Source: an uncultured Dysosmobacter sp. (GTDB taxonomy: Bacteria > Bacillota > Clostridia > Oscillospirales > Oscillospiraceae). From it: a DNA stretch of 64,000 nt. The stretch lies in contig CANQPD010000002.1 of NCBI GenBank assembly GCA_947625655.1, positions 124,001 through 188,000 on the forward strand, read 5' to 3'. The translations under genes were made by a program, and so were the position numbers. The notes below the pieces were generated by a model. That model was given only the letters and a program-made list of their open reading frames with translations, was not told where the DNA came from and made no database searches. The first letter of the stretch is position 1. Every line of letters begins with the position of its first letter. Of this stretch, positions 51,718-60,873 are shown in pieces.

Positions 51718-53352
51718 ATGGAACACAACATGTTTTGCTATCAGTGTCAGGAGACCGCCGGCTGCACCGGTTGCACCCGGGTTGGTGTCTGCGGAAAAAC
51801 GCCGGACGTGGCGGCCATGCAGGACCTGCTGGTCTACGCGACCCGGGGTCTTGCCGCCGTGACCACCCAACTGCGGGCCGAGGGGACAGCGGTGGACGCC
51901 CAGGTGAACCACCTGGTCACCTGGAATCTGTTCGTCACCATCACCAACGCGAACTTCGACAAGGAAGCCATCGTGTCCCGTATCCGGGAGACACTGGATG
52001 TAAAGCAGGAACTGTTGACCCTGGTCATGGACAGCTCTGCCCTGCCCGAAGCCGCCCATTGGACGGCGGAGGAGTCTGCGTTTGAAGCTAAGGCCGCACA
52101 GGTGGGCGTGCTGTCCACGGAGGATGAGGACATCCGCTCCCTGCGGGAGCTCATCACCTACGGCTTGAAGGGCCTGTCCGCTTACTCCAAGCACGCCAAC
52201 GCCCTGCTGCAGGAGGACGGCGAAGTGGACGCCTTCCTGCAGCGGGCTCTGGCTGCCACACTGGATGACAGTCTGACAGCGGAGGAGCTGGTAGCCCTGG
52301 CGCTGGAGACCGGCAAGTACGGCGTCAGCGGCATGGCACTGCTGGACAAGGCTAACACCGAGGCCTACGGAAATCCCGAAATCACGAGAGTAAATATTGG
52401 CGTGGGTAAAAATCCCGGCATCCTGGTCTCCGGCCACGACCTGCGGGACCTGGAGCTGCTGCTGGAGCAGACCCAGGGCACTGGGGTGGACGTGTACACC
52501 CACTCCGAGATGCTCCCGGCCCACTACTACCCGGTCTTCAAAAAGTATCCCAACTTCGTGGGCAACTACGGCAACGCCTGGTGGAAGCAAAAGGAGGAGT
52601 TCCAGCAGTTCAACGGCCCCATCCTCATGACCACCAACTGCATCGTCCCGCCCAAGGACAGCTACAAGGACCGGCTGTACACCACCGGGGCAGCGGGCTA
52701 TCCCGGCTGCACGCACATCGGTGAGGAGAAGGACTTCTCCTCCCTCATCGAGCACGCCAAGCGGTGCGCGCCTCCCACGGAGCTGGAGCGGGGCGAGATC
52801 ATCGGCGGCTTTGCCCATGCTCAGGTGCTTGCTCTGGCGGACAAGGTGGTGGAGGCGGTTAAGAGCGGCGCCATCCGCAAATTCGTGGTCATGGCAGGCT
52901 GCGACGGCCGTGCCAAGAGCCGCGATTACTACACGGAGTTCGCCAAGGCGATGCCCAGGGACACCGTCATCCTCACCGCCGGCTGCGCCAAGTACAAGTA
53001 CAACAAGCTGGACCTGGGCGAGATCGGCGGCATCCCCCGGGTGCTGGATGCAGGCCAGTGCAACGACTCTTACTCTCTGGCGGTCATCGCCCTGAAGCTG
53101 AAGGAGGTCTTTGGCCTGGAGGACATCAACGACCTGCCCATCGTCTACAACATCGCCTGGTATGAGCAGAAGGCGGTCATCGTACTGCTGTCCCTGCTGT
53201 ATCTGGGGGTGAAAAACATCCACCTGGGCCCCACGCTCCCAGCCTTCCTCAGCCCAAACGTGGCCAAGGTGCTGGTGGAGAGCTTCGGCATCGCCGGTAT
53301 CGGCACCGTGGAGGACGATCTGGCGCTGTTCTTTGGAGAGAAGAAATCCTGA
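51718..53352 (+). CDS. hcp: Hydroxylamine reductase / hybrid cluster protein Hcp
   Basis: A 544-residue Hcp. The N-terminal cluster-binding motif '[20 protein letters not shown]' starts at residue 6. The C-terminal hybrid-cluster ligands are in '[11 protein letters not shown]', '[13 protein letters not shown]' and '[11 protein letters not shown]'. The enzyme reduces NO to N2O and/or hydroxylamine to ammonia in the cytoplasm and protects against nitrosative stress. The ATG at 51718 follows GGAGG. It converges on the nrf-type operon from the opposite strand, a coherent pairing because NrfA action generates NO and hydroxylamine. Confidence 0.96.
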   Translation: MEHNMFCYQCQETAGCTGCTRVGVCGKTPDVAAMQDLLVYATRGLAAVTTQLRAEGTAVDAQVNHLVTWNLFVTITNANFDKEAIVSRIRETLDVKQELLTLVMDSSALPEAAHWTAEESAFEAKAAQVGVLSTEDEDIRSLRELITYGLKGLSAYSKHANALLQEDGEVDAFLQRALAATLDDSLTAEELVALALETGKYGVSGMALLDKANTEAYGNPEITRVNIGVGKNPGILVSGHDLRDLELLLEQTQGTGVDVYTHSEMLPAHYYPVFKKYPNFVGNYGNAWWKQKEEFQQFNGPILMTTNCIVPPKDSYKDRLYTTGAAGYPGCTHIGEEKDFSSLIEHAKRCAPPTELERGEIIGGFAHAQVLALADKVVEAVKSGAIRKFVVMAGCDGRAKSRDYYTEFAKAMPRDTVILTAGCAKYKYNKLDLGEIGGIPRVLDAGQCNDSYSLAVIALKLKEVFGLEDINDLPIVYNIAWYEQKAVIVLLSLLYLGVKNIHLGPTLPAFLSPNVAKVLVESFGIAGIGTVEDDLALFFGEKKS

Positions 53353-53363
53353 CCCCGTCAGGC

Positions 53364-53396
53364 AAAAAAGGAACGGCAGTCTGCCGTTCCTTTTTC
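53364..53396 (+). terminator. Terminator of hcp
   Basis: Stem AAAAAAGGAACGGCAG / TGCCGTTCCTTTTT, 12 bp after the hcp stop. It also serves the opposing operon. Confidence 0.85.
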
Positions 53397-53428
53397 AACG
53401 CATTTTTATGCAAGCGGCCCTGCTCCGC

Positions 53429-53701
53429 TCAGTTCTCGTCGCCGTCCAGCCGCTCAATGCGAAAAACATTCAGCGTATCCACATCCGGGCAGCAAAACAC
53501 AGCCGTGCCCTTCTCCTGGCCGGGGATCTCGCCGCCATACCGCAGGATGTCCACATAGGGAAAGGCCACATGCATGGCCATGGGGCAGAGCTGGCCCCGC
53601 TCTGTGTCAAAATCATAGCTGTCGCCCACACGGTGTCCCCGGTGGCAGCCCACAGGGCCTTTCCTCTCCACCAGCGTAATTCTGATCTTCGGTCTGCTCA
53701 T
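53429..53701 (-). CDS. TIGR04076 family protein
   Basis: A 90-residue protein with the family pattern: 'GHRVGDSYDF', 'LCPMAMHVAFPYVDILRYGGEIPGQE' and the double cysteine 'FCCPDVDTLNVFRIERL'. The conserved cysteines suggest metal or redox binding, but the function is unknown. It overlaps the stop of the kinase-like gene by 4 bp and is the last gene of the nrf-type operon. Confidence 0.85.
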   Translation of the reverse strand: MSRPKIRITLVERKGPVGCHRGHRVGDSYDFDTERGQLCPMAMHVAFPYVDILRYGGEIPGQEKGTAVFCCPDVDTLNVFRIERLDGDEN

Positions 53702-54519
53702 CCGTCAATGACCCCCAGACAACTGCTGATGGGAAGTCCCCTGTATTTGTCCGGGGCGTCCCGGTTCAGCTCGATCATGTTTTTCACGGCGTCCATGGCC
53801 CTTTGGGTGCTCTGGGCCAGCGGTTCCCCTGCCAGTACCTTTCCCATCAGCACCGCGGAGAACACGTCGCCGGTACCGGGGAAGCGCACCGGGATCTCCT
53901 CAAAGGGCAGGAGGAAATGCTCGTCCCGCCGGTGGTCGAAGCCCACCACCGCGTGTTCGCCGTTCACCAGCGCACTGGTGATGACCACGGACTTGGCGCC
54001 GATCTCCCGCAGCTTCATGACCAGCGCCTTGGCCTCCTCCCTGGACATTCCGTCTTTCTGATACGCCACATTGGAAAGATAGGCGGCCTCCGTATAATTG
54101 GGGACCACATAATCAGCAACAGCAGTCAGCTCCCGCAAATGTGCCGCCGTCTGCTCAGTCACGCCGTTATAGAGACTACCCTCATCGCCCATGATGGGAT
54201 CCACAAAGATCATCGTCCCGTCGGCAGAGCGCTGCTTGCAGAAGTCAGCGATCAGCTTTGCTTGCTGCTCCGACACCACAAACCCCGTTGATATGGCGTC
54301 GAACTGAAAGTCCAACTCCTGCCACACCGCCAGCGTGTCCCGCATATAGTCTGTCGTTTCCAGGATGCGGAATTTCCCGTAGTCCAGCGTATTGGAAACC
54401 AATGCCGTAGGAAGATTGCAGACATGGCAGCCCATGTACGTCAGCACCGGGAGCATAGCGGACAGTGCCACGTTTCCATATCCAGCCAGATCATTGATCA
54501 GTAAAACCTGCTTTTTCAA
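53698..54519 (-). CDS. Pyridoxamine/pyridoxal kinase-like protein
   Basis: A 273-residue PfkB/ribokinase-fold protein of the PdxY/PdxK type: 'INDLAGYGNVALSAMLPVL', 'FVDPIMGDEGSLYNGVT' and the catalytic 'FPGTGDVFSAVLMG'. It would phosphorylate vitamin B6 vitamers. Its place in a cytochrome operon has no obvious biochemical logic and may reflect cargo assembly. Confidence 0.87.
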   Translation of the reverse strand: MKKQVLLINDLAGYGNVALSAMLPVLTYMGCHVCNLPTALVSNTLDYGKFRILETTDYMRDTLAVWQELDFQFDAISTGFVVSEQQAKLIADFCKQRSADGTMIFVDPIMGDEGSLYNGVTEQTAAHLRELTAVADYVVPNYTEAAYLSNVAYQKDGMSREEAKALVMKLREIGAKSVVITSALVNGEHAVVGFDHRRDEHFLLPFEEIPVRFPGTGDVFSAVLMGKVLAGEPLAQSTQRAMDAVKNMIELNRDAPDKYRGLPISSCLGVIDG

Positions 54520-54529
54520 TCACAGCACC

Positions 54530-54814
54530 TCATTTGCGCTTTGGATTGGCTGGAAACCAGCCTTTTTTTACCCGTTCCTCCTGCTCAAACAGTTCCTTGA
54601 TGCTCCACAGGCAGCTGATGCCCAAAATGGCCACCAGGATGCTGACGATAGCGTCGGAGATCCACAACGACCCCAGCAGCAGAGCCAACCCTGCCACCAG
54701 GAACACCGGCCAGCAGCGCTTGGTGAAATAATACTCCGCTTTGATGACGATAGGATGGAACAGGCCGATCAGCAGGAATGTGACCACTCCCACCAAAATA
54801 CCGTTGAAATTCAT
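54530..54814 (-). CDS. DUF4491 family membrane protein
   Basis: A 94-residue protein with three membrane segments. The family motif 'IGLFHPIVIKAEYYFTKRCWPVFL' leads into 'LWSIKELFEQEERVKKGWFPANPKRK'. The second ATG (54814) is chosen because GAGGAGAG abuts the first. Function unknown; it lies between ccsA-like and pdx-like genes. Confidence 0.85.
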   Translation of the reverse strand: MNFNGILVGVVTFLLIGLFHPIVIKAEYYFTKRCWPVFLVAGLALLLGSLWISDAIVSILVAILGISCLWSIKELFEQEERVKKGWFPANPKRK

Positions 54815-54826
54815 CTGCATCTCTCC

Positions 54827-55615
54827 TCAGCCGTAGGAATGGAGGCCCGGCAGCAGGGTATTGACGCCGATGAAGGTGAACAGCACCACCGGGACGGCGA
54901 TGACAGTGAACCAGGCCATGACCTTGCCGCTCCGCTTCTTCCGCATCCGCAGATGCAGGTAGATGGCATACAGAATCCACGTGATAAGCGCCCAGGTCTC
55001 CTTGGGGTCCCAGGTCCAGAAGGCGGACCAAGCCTGCTCCGCCCAGATGGCGCCGGAGAGGATGACCACTGTCAGCAGCAGGAATCCCAGCGCCACCAGC
55101 CGGTAGCACAGATAGTCCATCTGGGAGAGCCGCGCGCTTTCACCCTCCCGCTTTTCCAGCAGCAGATACCGCAGGCCGCCGCAGCCCGCCAGCACGAAGG
55201 CGGCATAGGAGAACACGGCGGAGCCGATATGCAGGCCGAACCAGGCACTACGCAGGGCGGGCATCAGCTCCGTGATTTCCTTGGGCTGGAGGGCCGCATA
55301 GGACAGCACCAGGAACACCATGGGCATGGCCACGGCGGAGACCCACTCCGCCCGAAACTTCATCCGCAGGACAATGAGCATCACCGCGATGCCCCAGGCG
55401 AAGGCCGTGGCAAACTCAAACTGGTTGGACAGCGGCAGCCGTCCGGCGGCGATGCCCCGGGCCACCAGATAGGCGGTGTTGCAGACCGCGCCTGCCACGA
55501 AAAGCCACCAAGCGGCCTTGGTCACCGCCTCTTTTTTGAACACCATGCCGCCGAACTCCAACACGACGGCAGCGAGATACAGGGCAAGCCCCGCAAAAAA
55601 CAAAATGTTCAGCAT
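54827..55615 (-). CDS. ccsA: Cytochrome c biogenesis protein CcsA/ResC
   Basis: A 262-residue heme-handling membrane protein with seven or eight hydrophobic segments and the tryptophan-rich WWD-type motif 'WAEQAWSAFWTWDPKETWALITW' near residue 190. With ResB it forms the system II apparatus that exports heme and attaches it to CXXCH motifs outside the membrane. The start overlaps the ResB stop. Its substrates here are clearly the two adjacent multiheme proteins. Confidence 0.93.
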   Translation of the reverse strand: MLNILFFAGLALYLAAVVLEFGGMVFKKEAVTKAAWWLFVAGAVCNTAYLVARGIAAGRLPLSNQFEFATAFAWGIAVMLIVLRMKFRAEWVSAVAMPMVFLVLSYAALQPKEITELMPALRSAWFGLHIGSAVFSYAAFVLAGCGGLRYLLLEKREGESARLSQMDYLCYRLVALGFLLLTVVILSGAIWAEQAWSAFWTWDPKETWALITWILYAIYLHLRMRKKRSGKVMAWFTVIAVPVVLFTFIGVNTLLPGLHSYG

Positions 55616-56865
55616 TGTTCATCCTCTTTTCTGATCTCAGTTTCCAGCAGGGCTGACAACTCCAGCTCCAGTCCCTGGGGCTTGGGGCCGCCCACAGCAT
55701 AGCCGTCCTCCCGCACCGTCACGATGGCCGGCGTCTGGAAGAAACAGAACCACAGTCCTGCGATCATCAGCACAAAGGCGGCGCACAGCAGGGCGTTGAC
55801 CGGCGTGGGCGTCCGCTTGATGCGCAGGCCCGGATACTCCACGGGGTCATCAAAGGTGAAGTCCACCCCCGCTACGGACACCGTCTCCCCGGGGAATACC
55901 ATCACTGGGGTGTACACGCCGTCAGAGGCCAGCAGGATCTGGTACACCGGGTCCTCATAGGCGCCGGAGGTCTGGGTGATGAGGGTGAAGTTTCCGTTCT
56001 CATCCCGGATGTAGCCGGGGTACAGCGCCTCAAACCAGACGCCGTTGGTGCCGTCCAGGGACAAAAAGCACATGGAATCCAGGGTAAAGCTGTCCTCTCC
56101 GCCGGTGGCGGTATTGCGGACAGTCACCGACCCGGCGGTACCGTAGGTCTGCTGGTAGATCTTATATCCGCCGAAGGCATAGGGGTGGTTGACGCTGATG
56201 CGCTCCGGCCCGCCTGTGCGGCCGTCGGGCAGGGTAACCGTGATAACGCTGGCATAGTCCAGCTCCCCGGTCTCGTTTTCAATATGGAAAGACTCCACGC
56301 CGATGGCAGTGCCGTCCGCCATGGTCAGCGCCTGACCGGGCATACAGGTCTGATCCGTCACCGTGGGCAAATAGATGGCCGCCGCGCCGAACAGCACCGT
56401 CAGCAGGATAGCCAGATGGGTCAGGAAAGACCCGTACCATCCAAGGGAGTTTTTCGTATAGACAGTCGCTTCACCGCACTCTGTTTTTTTGTAATGCCGA
56501 CCCTCCAGATGGATCCGCAACTGCTCCGCACCCGCAGGCGTCAGATGTACCCGCGTCTCCAGCTTGGCGGCGTTGGCCGGGGCGTTTTTCGCCGCCTTCA
56601 CCACCCGCCGGATGCGCAGCAGAGAGCACAACACCAGATTCAGGCACAGCAGCACCAGCAGCGTGATGAAATACCAGCTATTGAACACATCGTCCAGCCC
56701 CAGCGCCAGCAGCGGGCCGTGCCAGCCGGGATAGGTCTGCACATACCACGACGGGTCATTTCCCTGCGCGATCAGGGAGCCCGCCAGACTGCAGATCAGG
56801 ATCAGCACCAGCAGCACCATGCCGAAGGCCATGGAGCGCAGGAATTTCAGAACTTTTTTCAGCAA
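55609..56865 (-). CDS. resB: Cytochrome c biogenesis protein ResB/Ccs1
   Basis: A 418-residue system II partner. Three N-terminal membrane segments (about residues 12-32, 64-84, 148-168) are followed by a large extracytoplasmic domain and a last membrane segment near residue 360. 'NDPSWYVQTYPGW' and 'GLDDVFNSWYFITLLVLLCLNLVLC' are family-typical. The start is a TTG at 56865 with GAGGCGAG upstream. It overlaps the ccsA-like gene by 7 bp. Confidence 0.92.
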   Translation of the reverse strand: MLKKVLKFLRSMAFGMVLLVLILICSLAGSLIAQGNDPSWYVQTYPGWHGPLLALGLDDVFNSWYFITLLVLLCLNLVLCSLLRIRRVVKAAKNAPANAAKLETRVHLTPAGAEQLRIHLEGRHYKKTECGEATVYTKNSLGWYGSFLTHLAILLTVLFGAAAIYLPTVTDQTCMPGQALTMADGTAIGVESFHIENETGELDYASVITVTLPDGRTGGPERISVNHPYAFGGYKIYQQTYGTAGSVTVRNTATGGEDSFTLDSMCFLSLDGTNGVWFEALYPGYIRDENGNFTLITQTSGAYEDPVYQILLASDGVYTPVMVFPGETVSVAGVDFTFDDPVEYPGLRIKRTPTPVNALLCAAFVLMIAGLWFCFFQTPAIVTVREDGYAVGGPKPQGLELELSALLETEIRKEDEQC

Positions 56866-56929
56866 ATTTCTCGCCTCGCTTCAAAAAAGTGCCGTCCGCC
56901 AAGGAGCGGACGGCGCTTTTCGCACAGAA

Positions 56930-58204
56930 TCACCGCTTGAACATACCCATGGCCTGGTTAGCCAGCGCTTCCGCCTTGTTCAGGCAGTCCTTGTCCAGTG
57001 CGGAGTTGTGGGCGCCCTCGCTGTTCTCCACGAACACGAAGTCCCAGTAGAACTGCGCGTCACGGGCCACGGCACGGATGGCGTCCAGCTCCTGCTCGGT
57101 GTAATTGCCGCTCTCGATGGCATCCACCAGCTTCTCCGTCAGCGCCTCCAGCTCATAGCCCACAGCGTAGGTCCTCCGCTCGGTCTCCTCCTGGATGGCC
57201 CGCACCTGACCCTTCAGGTCGGCGTGGCACTGGGCGCAGGTGTTCTCCATCAGGGCGTCGTTCTCCAGGGGGCTGATCCAGGTGTGGCTGATGTAGGTGG
57301 TGCCGTCCGCCGCCGTGGCTTCGCCCATGTGGCAGTCGGCACAGGTGAAGGTGTCGGCATGGACGCTGCCGGCGCCCATGTACGTCTCAAACTCCGGGTG
57401 CTGGACCTTGATCTGCCGCACGCCCGTCCGGGGATTCGTATAATCCGCGAAGGGCTGGCCGTCTACGATGGTGCGGTTGTAGTAGTCCAGAATGGCGTCG
57501 GGCGTCATGGTGTCCAGATTCTGATAGGGCAGGGTGGTGGCCTTGGTGCCGGGGGCGAAGTAATACTCCACATGGCACTGGCCGCAGGACAGCGTCCGGG
57601 CATCCACCTTGTCCAGATCGGCGCCCATGGCGTCGGACAGGTAGGTGTGGGTCACCACCAGCTCGTTGCCGGTGTTGGCGTGGCAGTTATAGCAGCTGAT
57701 GGGCTCGTTGATCTCCTTCAAGGCATCCTCAAAGGGGATCTGATAGGCCGCGTCGCCCATTTCGTTTACCATGGCGGTAAAGTCCGGGGTCTTGCAGCTA
57801 AAGCAGTTGGCAAGGGCATGAGGCCGTCCGGTAGAGGTCACATCCTCCACGGTGTAGACATGGCCCCGGGCGCTGCCGTAGAACTTGGAGAACGCCATGC
57901 CCTCATAAATGATGGGGATCATAGGATAGTCCTTGGTGTAATCATGGACCTCCGTGTTCTCCTCGTTCGCCAGGTAGGAGGCGTAGATCTCCGGGTACTC
58001 CGCCGCCCAGTCCTGGGCGGTCTTGACGGTGACACCGGAGCCGGTCTGCACCACCTGGGCTGTGCGGAAGCCCGTCTCCTCACTCTGTTCCGCTGTTTCC
58101 GAAGGGGCAGGGGTCTCCGGGGCCGGTTCTTCGGCCTTCTTCTGACAGGCGCAGAGGCTCAGCACCATCAGTGCGGTCAGAAGCAGCATCCAAAACTTTT
58201 TCAT
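56930..58204 (-). CDS. nrfA: Pentaheme cytochrome c nitrite reductase, lipoprotein (NrfA)
   Basis: A 424-residue lipoprotein (lipobox LCAC, cysteine 20). Five heme motifs are visible in order: CFSCK (active-site heme with lysine ligand), CYNCH, CGQCH, CADCH, CAQCH. 'KVQHPEFETYMGAGSVHADTFTCADCHMG' includes conserved NrfA histidines. NrfA reduces nitrite to ammonium with six electrons and also reduces NO. It is anchored on the outer membrane face. It lies 1 bp after a longer paralogue and upstream of the cytochrome maturation genes. No NrfH quinol dehydrogenase is encoded, so the electron donor is probably the adjacent flavin-heme protein. Confidence 0.93.
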   Translation of the reverse strand: MKKFWMLLLTALMVLSLCACQKKAEEPAPETPAPSETAEQSEETGFRTAQVVQTGSGVTVKTAQDWAAEYPEIYASYLANEENTEVHDYTKDYPMIPIIYEGMAFSKFYGSARGHVYTVEDVTSTGRPHALANCFSCKTPDFTAMVNEMGDAAYQIPFEDALKEINEPISCYNCHANTGNELVVTHTYLSDAMGADLDKVDARTLSCGQCHVEYYFAPGTKATTLPYQNLDTMTPDAILDYYNRTIVDGQPFADYTNPRTGVRQIKVQHPEFETYMGAGSVHADTFTCADCHMGEATAADGTTYISHTWISPLENDALMENTCAQCHADLKGQVRAIQEETERRTYAVGYELEALTEKLVDAIESGNYTEQELDAIRAVARDAQFYWDFVFVENSEGAHNSALDKDCLNKAEALANQAMGMFKR

Positions 58205-58205
58205 C

Positions 58206-60374
58206 TTATCCCTCCTGTGGTTTGAATAGGCCCATGGCCTGATTCAGCAGCGCCTCAGACTTGTTCAGGCACTCCTTCGCCAGAGCGGAGTTGTGGGCGC
58301 CCTCGCTGTTTTCCACGAATACGAAATCCCAATAGAACTGCGCGTCACGGGCCAGAGCGCGGATGGCGTCCAGCTCCTCCTCGGTGTACCGGCCGCTCTC
58401 CACGGCCTTGACCAGCTTCTCCGTCAGGCCCTCCAGCTCATAGCCCACGGCGTAGGTTCGCCGCTCTGTCTCGGCCTGGATGTCCGCCACTTCCTTGGCG
58501 AGGTCCGTGTGACATTCGGCACAGGTGCCTTCCAGCAAACTCTTGTTCTCCAGGGGGCTGATCCAGGTGTGGCTGATGTAGGTGGTACCGTCCGCCGCTG
58601 TGGCTTCGCCCATGTGGCAGTCGGCACAGGTGAAGGTGCCCGCGTGGACGCTTCCCTCACCCATGAAGGTCTCAAATTCGGGATGCTGCACCTTGATCTG
58701 CCGCACGCCGGTCCGGGGATTCACATAGTCGGCGAATACCTGACCGTCCACCATGGTGTGGTTGTAATAGGCCAGAATGTTGTCCGGCGTCATGGTGGCA
58801 AGGCTTGTGTAGGGCAATGTGGTGGCCTTGGTGGTAGGATGGAAGTAATACTCCACATGGCACTGGCCGCAGGACAGCGTCGCCGCCTCCACATCCTTCA
58901 GCTCCTCACCCAGGGCATCCGACAGGTATGTATGGGTCACCACCAGCTCGTCGCCGGTGTTGGCGTGGCAGTTGTAGCAGCTGATGGACTCGTTGATCTC
59001 CGCCAGCACATCCTCAAAGGGCAGCCGGTAGGCCGCGTCACCCAGCTCATTCACCATGGCGGTGTAGTCCGGGGTCTTGCAGCTGAAGCAGTTGGCAAGG
59101 GCGTGAGGCCGTCCGGTGGCGGTCACATCCTCCACGGTATAGACATGGCCCCGGGCGCTGCCGTAGAACTTGGAGAAGGCCATGCCCTCGTAAATGGTGC
59201 CGATCATGGGATAGTCCTTGGTATAGTCGTGGACCTCCCTGTTTTCGCCGTTCGCCAGATAGGAGGCGTAAATCTCAGGATACTTGGAAGCCCAGTCCTG
59301 GGCGGTCATTACGGTGACGCCGGAGCCTGTCTTGACCACTTGGGCACGGCGCTTGACGCCGGAGCTGCCGGAGCCGCCGGAGGGTGCGGCACTCTGGCCC
59401 AGAGGCGGGATGTCCGTCGCCTTGGAGGGGTCCAGGAAGGGCTGCGCCGCTTCCACCGCCCGGTTCACGCAATCCGTCACCGTTTTGGAGGTAATAGTGG
59501 CACCAGTCACGGCATCCACATTCTCGCCGATGGTAAAGGCACCGGGGTAGCCGATGAACTGGCCCCAGAAATACTGCTCCTCCACCATATCGCCAAGGCC
59601 CTCGGTCTCCCTATGCTTGGCAGGGTCGATGTACACGCCGGCCACCTGGCCGCTGTGGCCCACGCCCACCTGTACCTGCATGGGGCCGTTGCGTCCCTGG
59701 CCGGTGACGTAGACCACCACACCGGCATCGGAGGTATACAGCTCGTCGATGCCCTCAGGCGCGGTCTCCTGCTGCTTCGTAGTGGCGCCGGGCAGGACGC
59801 CACCGAACTGCAGGTCCTCGGGCCGTCCGTCATCCACAGGCGGGTTGATGAGGTCCCGAACGAAATAGCCGCCCTTGTTCACAGCGCTGCACACTGCGCC
59901 GGAGCTGACCGTGGCGCCAGTGATGGCGTCCACATTATTGCCGGGCTGCACGGGGATACTGACACCGGCGAACTGCGCCTGAAACTCCGGATTCTTGGTC
60001 CGGGCGCCCACGCCGGGAGTCTCCGAAAACTTGGCGCCGCCCACGCTGATGCCAGTGATGGTGCAGTCCAAATCAAGGCCCGTCTGAACCTCGATGGGGC
60101 CGCCGAAGCCGGAGACCGTGGTCTGCACCACATAGCCGATCATCTGGCCGTTCTGCATGGCGGCATAGCAGTTGTCCACGCCGCTGTCGGCGGACAACTC
60201 CAGCATCTCAAAAGAGTCCGCCGCCGCAAAGATAGACCGCCTTGCGGCATCCGCGGCTTCCGCCGCCCGCTGCGCGATAGGGCCCTCCGTGACATGGTTC
60301 ACAAAGCCCAGCATACCGCCGACGATCACACACAGGATCGCCAGTCTTGCCCAGGATGGCACTCTGATTTTCAA
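58206..60374 (-). CDS. FMN-binding-domain / pentaheme NrfA fusion
   Basis: A 722-residue fusion. One N-terminal membrane anchor (residues 9-27) is followed by two RnfG/NqrC-like FMN-binding domains. Each has the threonine flavinylation motif: 'DAITGATVSS' (~150) and 'DAVTGATITS' (~288). A Gly/Ser/Pro linker (~330) leads into a complete NrfA domain with CFSCK, CYNCH, CGQCH, CADCH, CAECH. The NrfA part is highly similar to the lipoprotein encoded downstream. Covalent FMN (attached by ApbE, not seen here) could pass electrons from a membrane donor directly to the hemes, replacing NrfH. The start is TTG 60374 with GAGGTG. First gene of the operon. Confidence 0.92.
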   Translation of the reverse strand: MKIRVPSWARLAILCVIVGGMLGFVNHVTEGPIAQRAAEAADAARRSIFAAADSFEMLELSADSGVDNCYAAMQNGQMIGYVVQTTVSGFGGPIEVQTGLDLDCTITGISVGGAKFSETPGVGARTKNPEFQAQFAGVSIPVQPGNNVDAITGATVSSGAVCSAVNKGGYFVRDLINPPVDDGRPEDLQFGGVLPGATTKQQETAPEGIDELYTSDAGVVVYVTGQGRNGPMQVQVGVGHSGQVAGVYIDPAKHRETEGLGDMVEEQYFWGQFIGYPGAFTIGENVDAVTGATITSKTVTDCVNRAVEAAQPFLDPSKATDIPPLGQSAAPSGGSGSSGVKRRAQVVKTGSGVTVMTAQDWASKYPEIYASYLANGENREVHDYTKDYPMIGTIYEGMAFSKFYGSARGHVYTVEDVTATGRPHALANCFSCKTPDYTAMVNELGDAAYRLPFEDVLAEINESISCYNCHANTGDELVVTHTYLSDALGEELKDVEAATLSCGQCHVEYYFHPTTKATTLPYTSLATMTPDNILAYYNHTMVDGQVFADYVNPRTGVRQIKVQHPEFETFMGEGSVHAGTFTCADCHMGEATAADGTTYISHTWISPLENKSLLEGTCAECHTDLAKEVADIQAETERRTYAVGYELEGLTEKLVKAVESGRYTEEELDAIRALARDAQFYWDFVFVENSEGAHNSALAKECLNKSEALLNQAMGLFKPQEG

Positions 60375-60437
60375 GGGGAATCACCTCTTTAAATAAAGCA
60401 TCAAATCACTCGCATTTTTTAGATTTATCCATGTTAC

Positions 60438-60466
60438 ATTGTACAAGGGTGCTAAATTTTTGTCAA
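60438..60466 (-). promoter_or_regulatory. Promoter of the nrf-type operon with candidate Crp/Fnr-like site
   Basis: Minus-strand TTGACA (60461-60466), 17-bp spacer, TACAAT (60438-60443). The imperfect palindrome TGTTACATTGTACAA (60432-60446, plus strand) overlaps the -10, a possible Crp/Fnr-family operator. Confidence 0.6.
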
Positions 60467-60555
60467 TGTTTTCTTGTGTTGGGTCTGTTTGCTATATCAC
60501 GCAGGTAGTTTATAGAAATTGGGATTTTCTTTTATGTGACCGCAGACTCTTTCAT

Positions 60556-60641
60556 TGTTATCATTCGTCTTGTTAATTTACTTCCCCACCATCTGATGGG
60601 GCGGGGGTAGTACAGGGCAAGTTGCCTGAGTCGGAAAGAGT
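60556..60641 (+). repeat. Direct repeat right of the nitrogen-oxide module
   Basis: Partner of 51085-51170. The gap 60375-61164 otherwise holds a promoter, a hairpin at 60697-60740, arm-type sites and the attachment repeat, with no gene. Confidence 0.75.
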
Positions 60642-60740
60642 CTCTTGACAATCGTTTTGTTTCAAGCTACTATCACGGAAACAAGGTTTACTCTCGAGAA
60701 AAAGTCCCGGCTCCGCTTGATTCGGCGGGGCCGGGGCTTT

Positions 60741-60761
60741 GAACAATACGCTGACCAATAT
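60741..60761. repeat. Candidate arm-type sites, element 2 right end
   Basis: GAACAATACGCTGACCAATAT, a near copy (three mismatches in 21) of the paired GACCAATAC sites at 19798 and 35588, 113 bp before attachment repeat 3. Confidence 0.5.
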
Positions 60762-60873
60762 CAGAAAATCAGCGGGTGGACACAGTGGACAAGACAGTGA
60801 TTTGTACCCACAGAAACCGGGGCCAAAAGTGCCGAAAAGCATCCAATAGCAGGGCTTTGACGTCCCGACGTAT

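Noticed and set aside
51394..53223. A 609-codon minus-strand frame opposite hcp
   Set aside because: Shadow of the Hcp gene, whose iron-sulfur motifs are on the plus strand.
58293..60392. A 699-codon plus-strand frame opposite the FMN-NrfA fusion
   Set aside because: Antisense shadow. Heme and flavin motifs fall on the minus strand, which also has the promoter and ribosome site.
60432..60446. HcpR or Fnr operator upstream of the nrf-type operon
   Set aside because: The palindrome TGTTACATTGTACAA is imperfect and no second copy was found before hcp. It is mentioned only as a candidate within the promoter entry.
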